Assembly: GCA_015501585.1 (NCBI GenBank)
Contig: JADNRY010000087.1
Location: forward strand, 1-64,000
DNA: 64,000 bases
Reading direction: 5' to 3'
Source of the DNA: Rhodocollybia butyracea
Taxonomy: Eukaryota > Basidiomycota > Agaricomycetes > Agaricales > Omphalotaceae
Shown: positions 63,190 through 64,000 of the stretch, in pieces
Layout: each line of letters begins with the position of its first letter
How positions within the stretch are numbered: the stretch's first letter is position 1
Made by a program: the position numbers and the translations under genes
The notes under the pieces: model-generated
What the model saw: the letters and a program-made list of their open reading frames with translations, nothing else
Told to the model about the DNA's origin: nothing
Databases searched by the model: none

Positions 63190-64000
63190 ATGATGCTTCG
63201 ACCGGCCATGTTTCCGTCCACTTCCACTTCTATTGCCTCCAATTCCACTTCGCTAAACGCGACTCAGCGTCGAGCTGCAACACCTGTAGGCTCCAACTCG
63301 CGTAATTTTCTCTCGAAAAACCGGCCAAACAATGAAATTATAGATCCCCGTCCTAATTTCACGCCCAAAGATGAAGGATTTTTCATGCAAGTTGAAGAAG
63401 AACTCCATGATCTGCGACGAGTACATGCTCATGGACAGGAAGACGACCTTCGTATGGCATTGGAAAGGTGTATGGGACGAGTCGAAGAATTTCTTACCCT
63501 CCTGACTTCTGCGTATACCACTTTCGCTGATTTACGCATTGAACTCGATGTCACACGGTCGAATTTGCAGATGATCACTGCAAACAATGAAATGTTGGAG
63601 GACGCACTCAAGAACTTGAGCTCTCAGCGCGGCACAAATCCAAGAGATGTAGCCAGTGTTGGCTGGCGTCGTTCAACTCCAACATCTTCCACCGATCTGT
63701 CCCATTCTGAAAATTTGAGCGACAACACCCCACCCTCATCTCCTCCACTTCCAGCGTCGCATCCCCCCCCACCCCCCCAAGAATCTCGATTCTTTAAATT
63801 TCGCTTCAATTCTTCATCGATATCATCAACGTCTTCGGCCAATAACAGCCGTCCACAGACTCCTATTGTTGGTAACGAGAGTCCTACCATTGGGAGGCAT
63901 CGTACAGCCTCGGCTTCCAGTGTCTCTGTAGTTCCTAATGATGATTCTTCCGCCGCTATCGCCGCACAGCTCGAAGACCTCCGACGCAACTTTGACGTTC
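63190..64000 (+). CDS. unknown coiled-coil protein, 5' part (open at window end)
   Basis: The frame is open from ATG 63190 (tandem ATGs at 63190 and 63193) to the last base, so it is only partly contained. After a Ser/Thr/Asn-rich start comes a helical segment of about 90 residues (FFMQVEEELHDLRRVHAHGQ ... FADLRIELDVTRSNLQMITA), then a low-complexity Ser/Pro region with PPPPPPQESRFFKFRF and phospho-site-like SPTIGRHRTASASS, then a second helical start (AAIAAQLEDLRRNFDV). No domain is recognised. It may be a cytoskeletal or polarity protein, but this is a guess from composition only. Confidence 0.7.
   Translation, partial: MMLRPAMFPSTSTSIASNSTSLNATQRRAATPVGSNSRNFLSKNRPNNEIIDPRPNFTPKDEGFFMQVEEELHDLRRVHAHGQEDDLRMALERCMGRVEEFLTLLTSAYTTFADLRIELDVTRSNLQMITANNEMLEDALKNLSSQRGTNPRDVASVGWRRSTPTSSTDLSHSENLSDNTPPSSPPLPASHPPPPPQESRFFKFRFNSSSISSTSSANNSRPQTPIVGNESPTIGRHRTASASSVSVVPNDDSSAAIAAQLEDLRRNFDV

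Overview
The window is nuclear DNA of a basidiomycete fungus, most likely a mushroom-forming Agaricomycete. Genes carry many introns of about 50 bp. The window holds a fungal WASP homologue, an Msb2-type mucin, a DUF6533-like membrane protein family confined as far as I know to basidiomycetes, and a Ngaro-like tyrosine-recombinase retrotransposon. No species is claimed.

Positions 1-29,300 are a transposon island. It contains: (1) very small LTR retrotransposons (TRIM-like) with a conserved 67-bp core carrying a copia-type half-tRNA primer site. One LTR family contains a tRNA-Lys-like Pol III promoter; it is present as one complete element (16769-17422, TSD GCTAG), two solo LTRs with perfect 5-bp TSDs, and one further copy. 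(2) A TIR transposon with an 8-bp TSD (4869-12596) that splits a host-like gene (3954-13583) and is itself split by a Ngaro-like element (5002-10707) with split direct repeats and a deleted reverse transcriptase. (3) Two giant palindromes or foldback elements (15056-19306 and 22641-25013), the first inside an intron of a second unknown gene, the second abutting a decayed Ty3/gypsy integrase fragment.

Positions 29,300-64,000 are compact conserved genes: RPL41, an auxilin/SWA2-like J protein, SMC3 (cohesin), HIS1, MAD1, an RS-rich nuclear protein, a triplicated segment with three copies of a DUF6533-like gene and two truncated copies of WASP, the full WASP/LAS17 gene, RPL25 (uL23), an MSB2-like mucin, a PIF/Harbinger MITE, a CoA-transferase family III gene, an LSH/IRC5-type SNF2 helicase, the mitochondrial S-adenosylmethionine carrier, and the 5' part of an unknown coiled-coil gene. 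Divergent pairs with short shared promoters are SWA2/SMC3, RS-protein/DUF6533, WASP/RPL25 and LSH/SAM carrier. Convergent pairs with almost no spacer are HIS1/MAD1 and DUF6533/WASP.

Two cross-cutting observations: several introns need GC-AG borders (SMC3 twice, LSH, DUF6533), and three conserved genes (MSB2-like, LSH, SAM carrier) each need one extra base in a homopolymer run to be read through, which suggests assembly indels rather than real pseudogenes.
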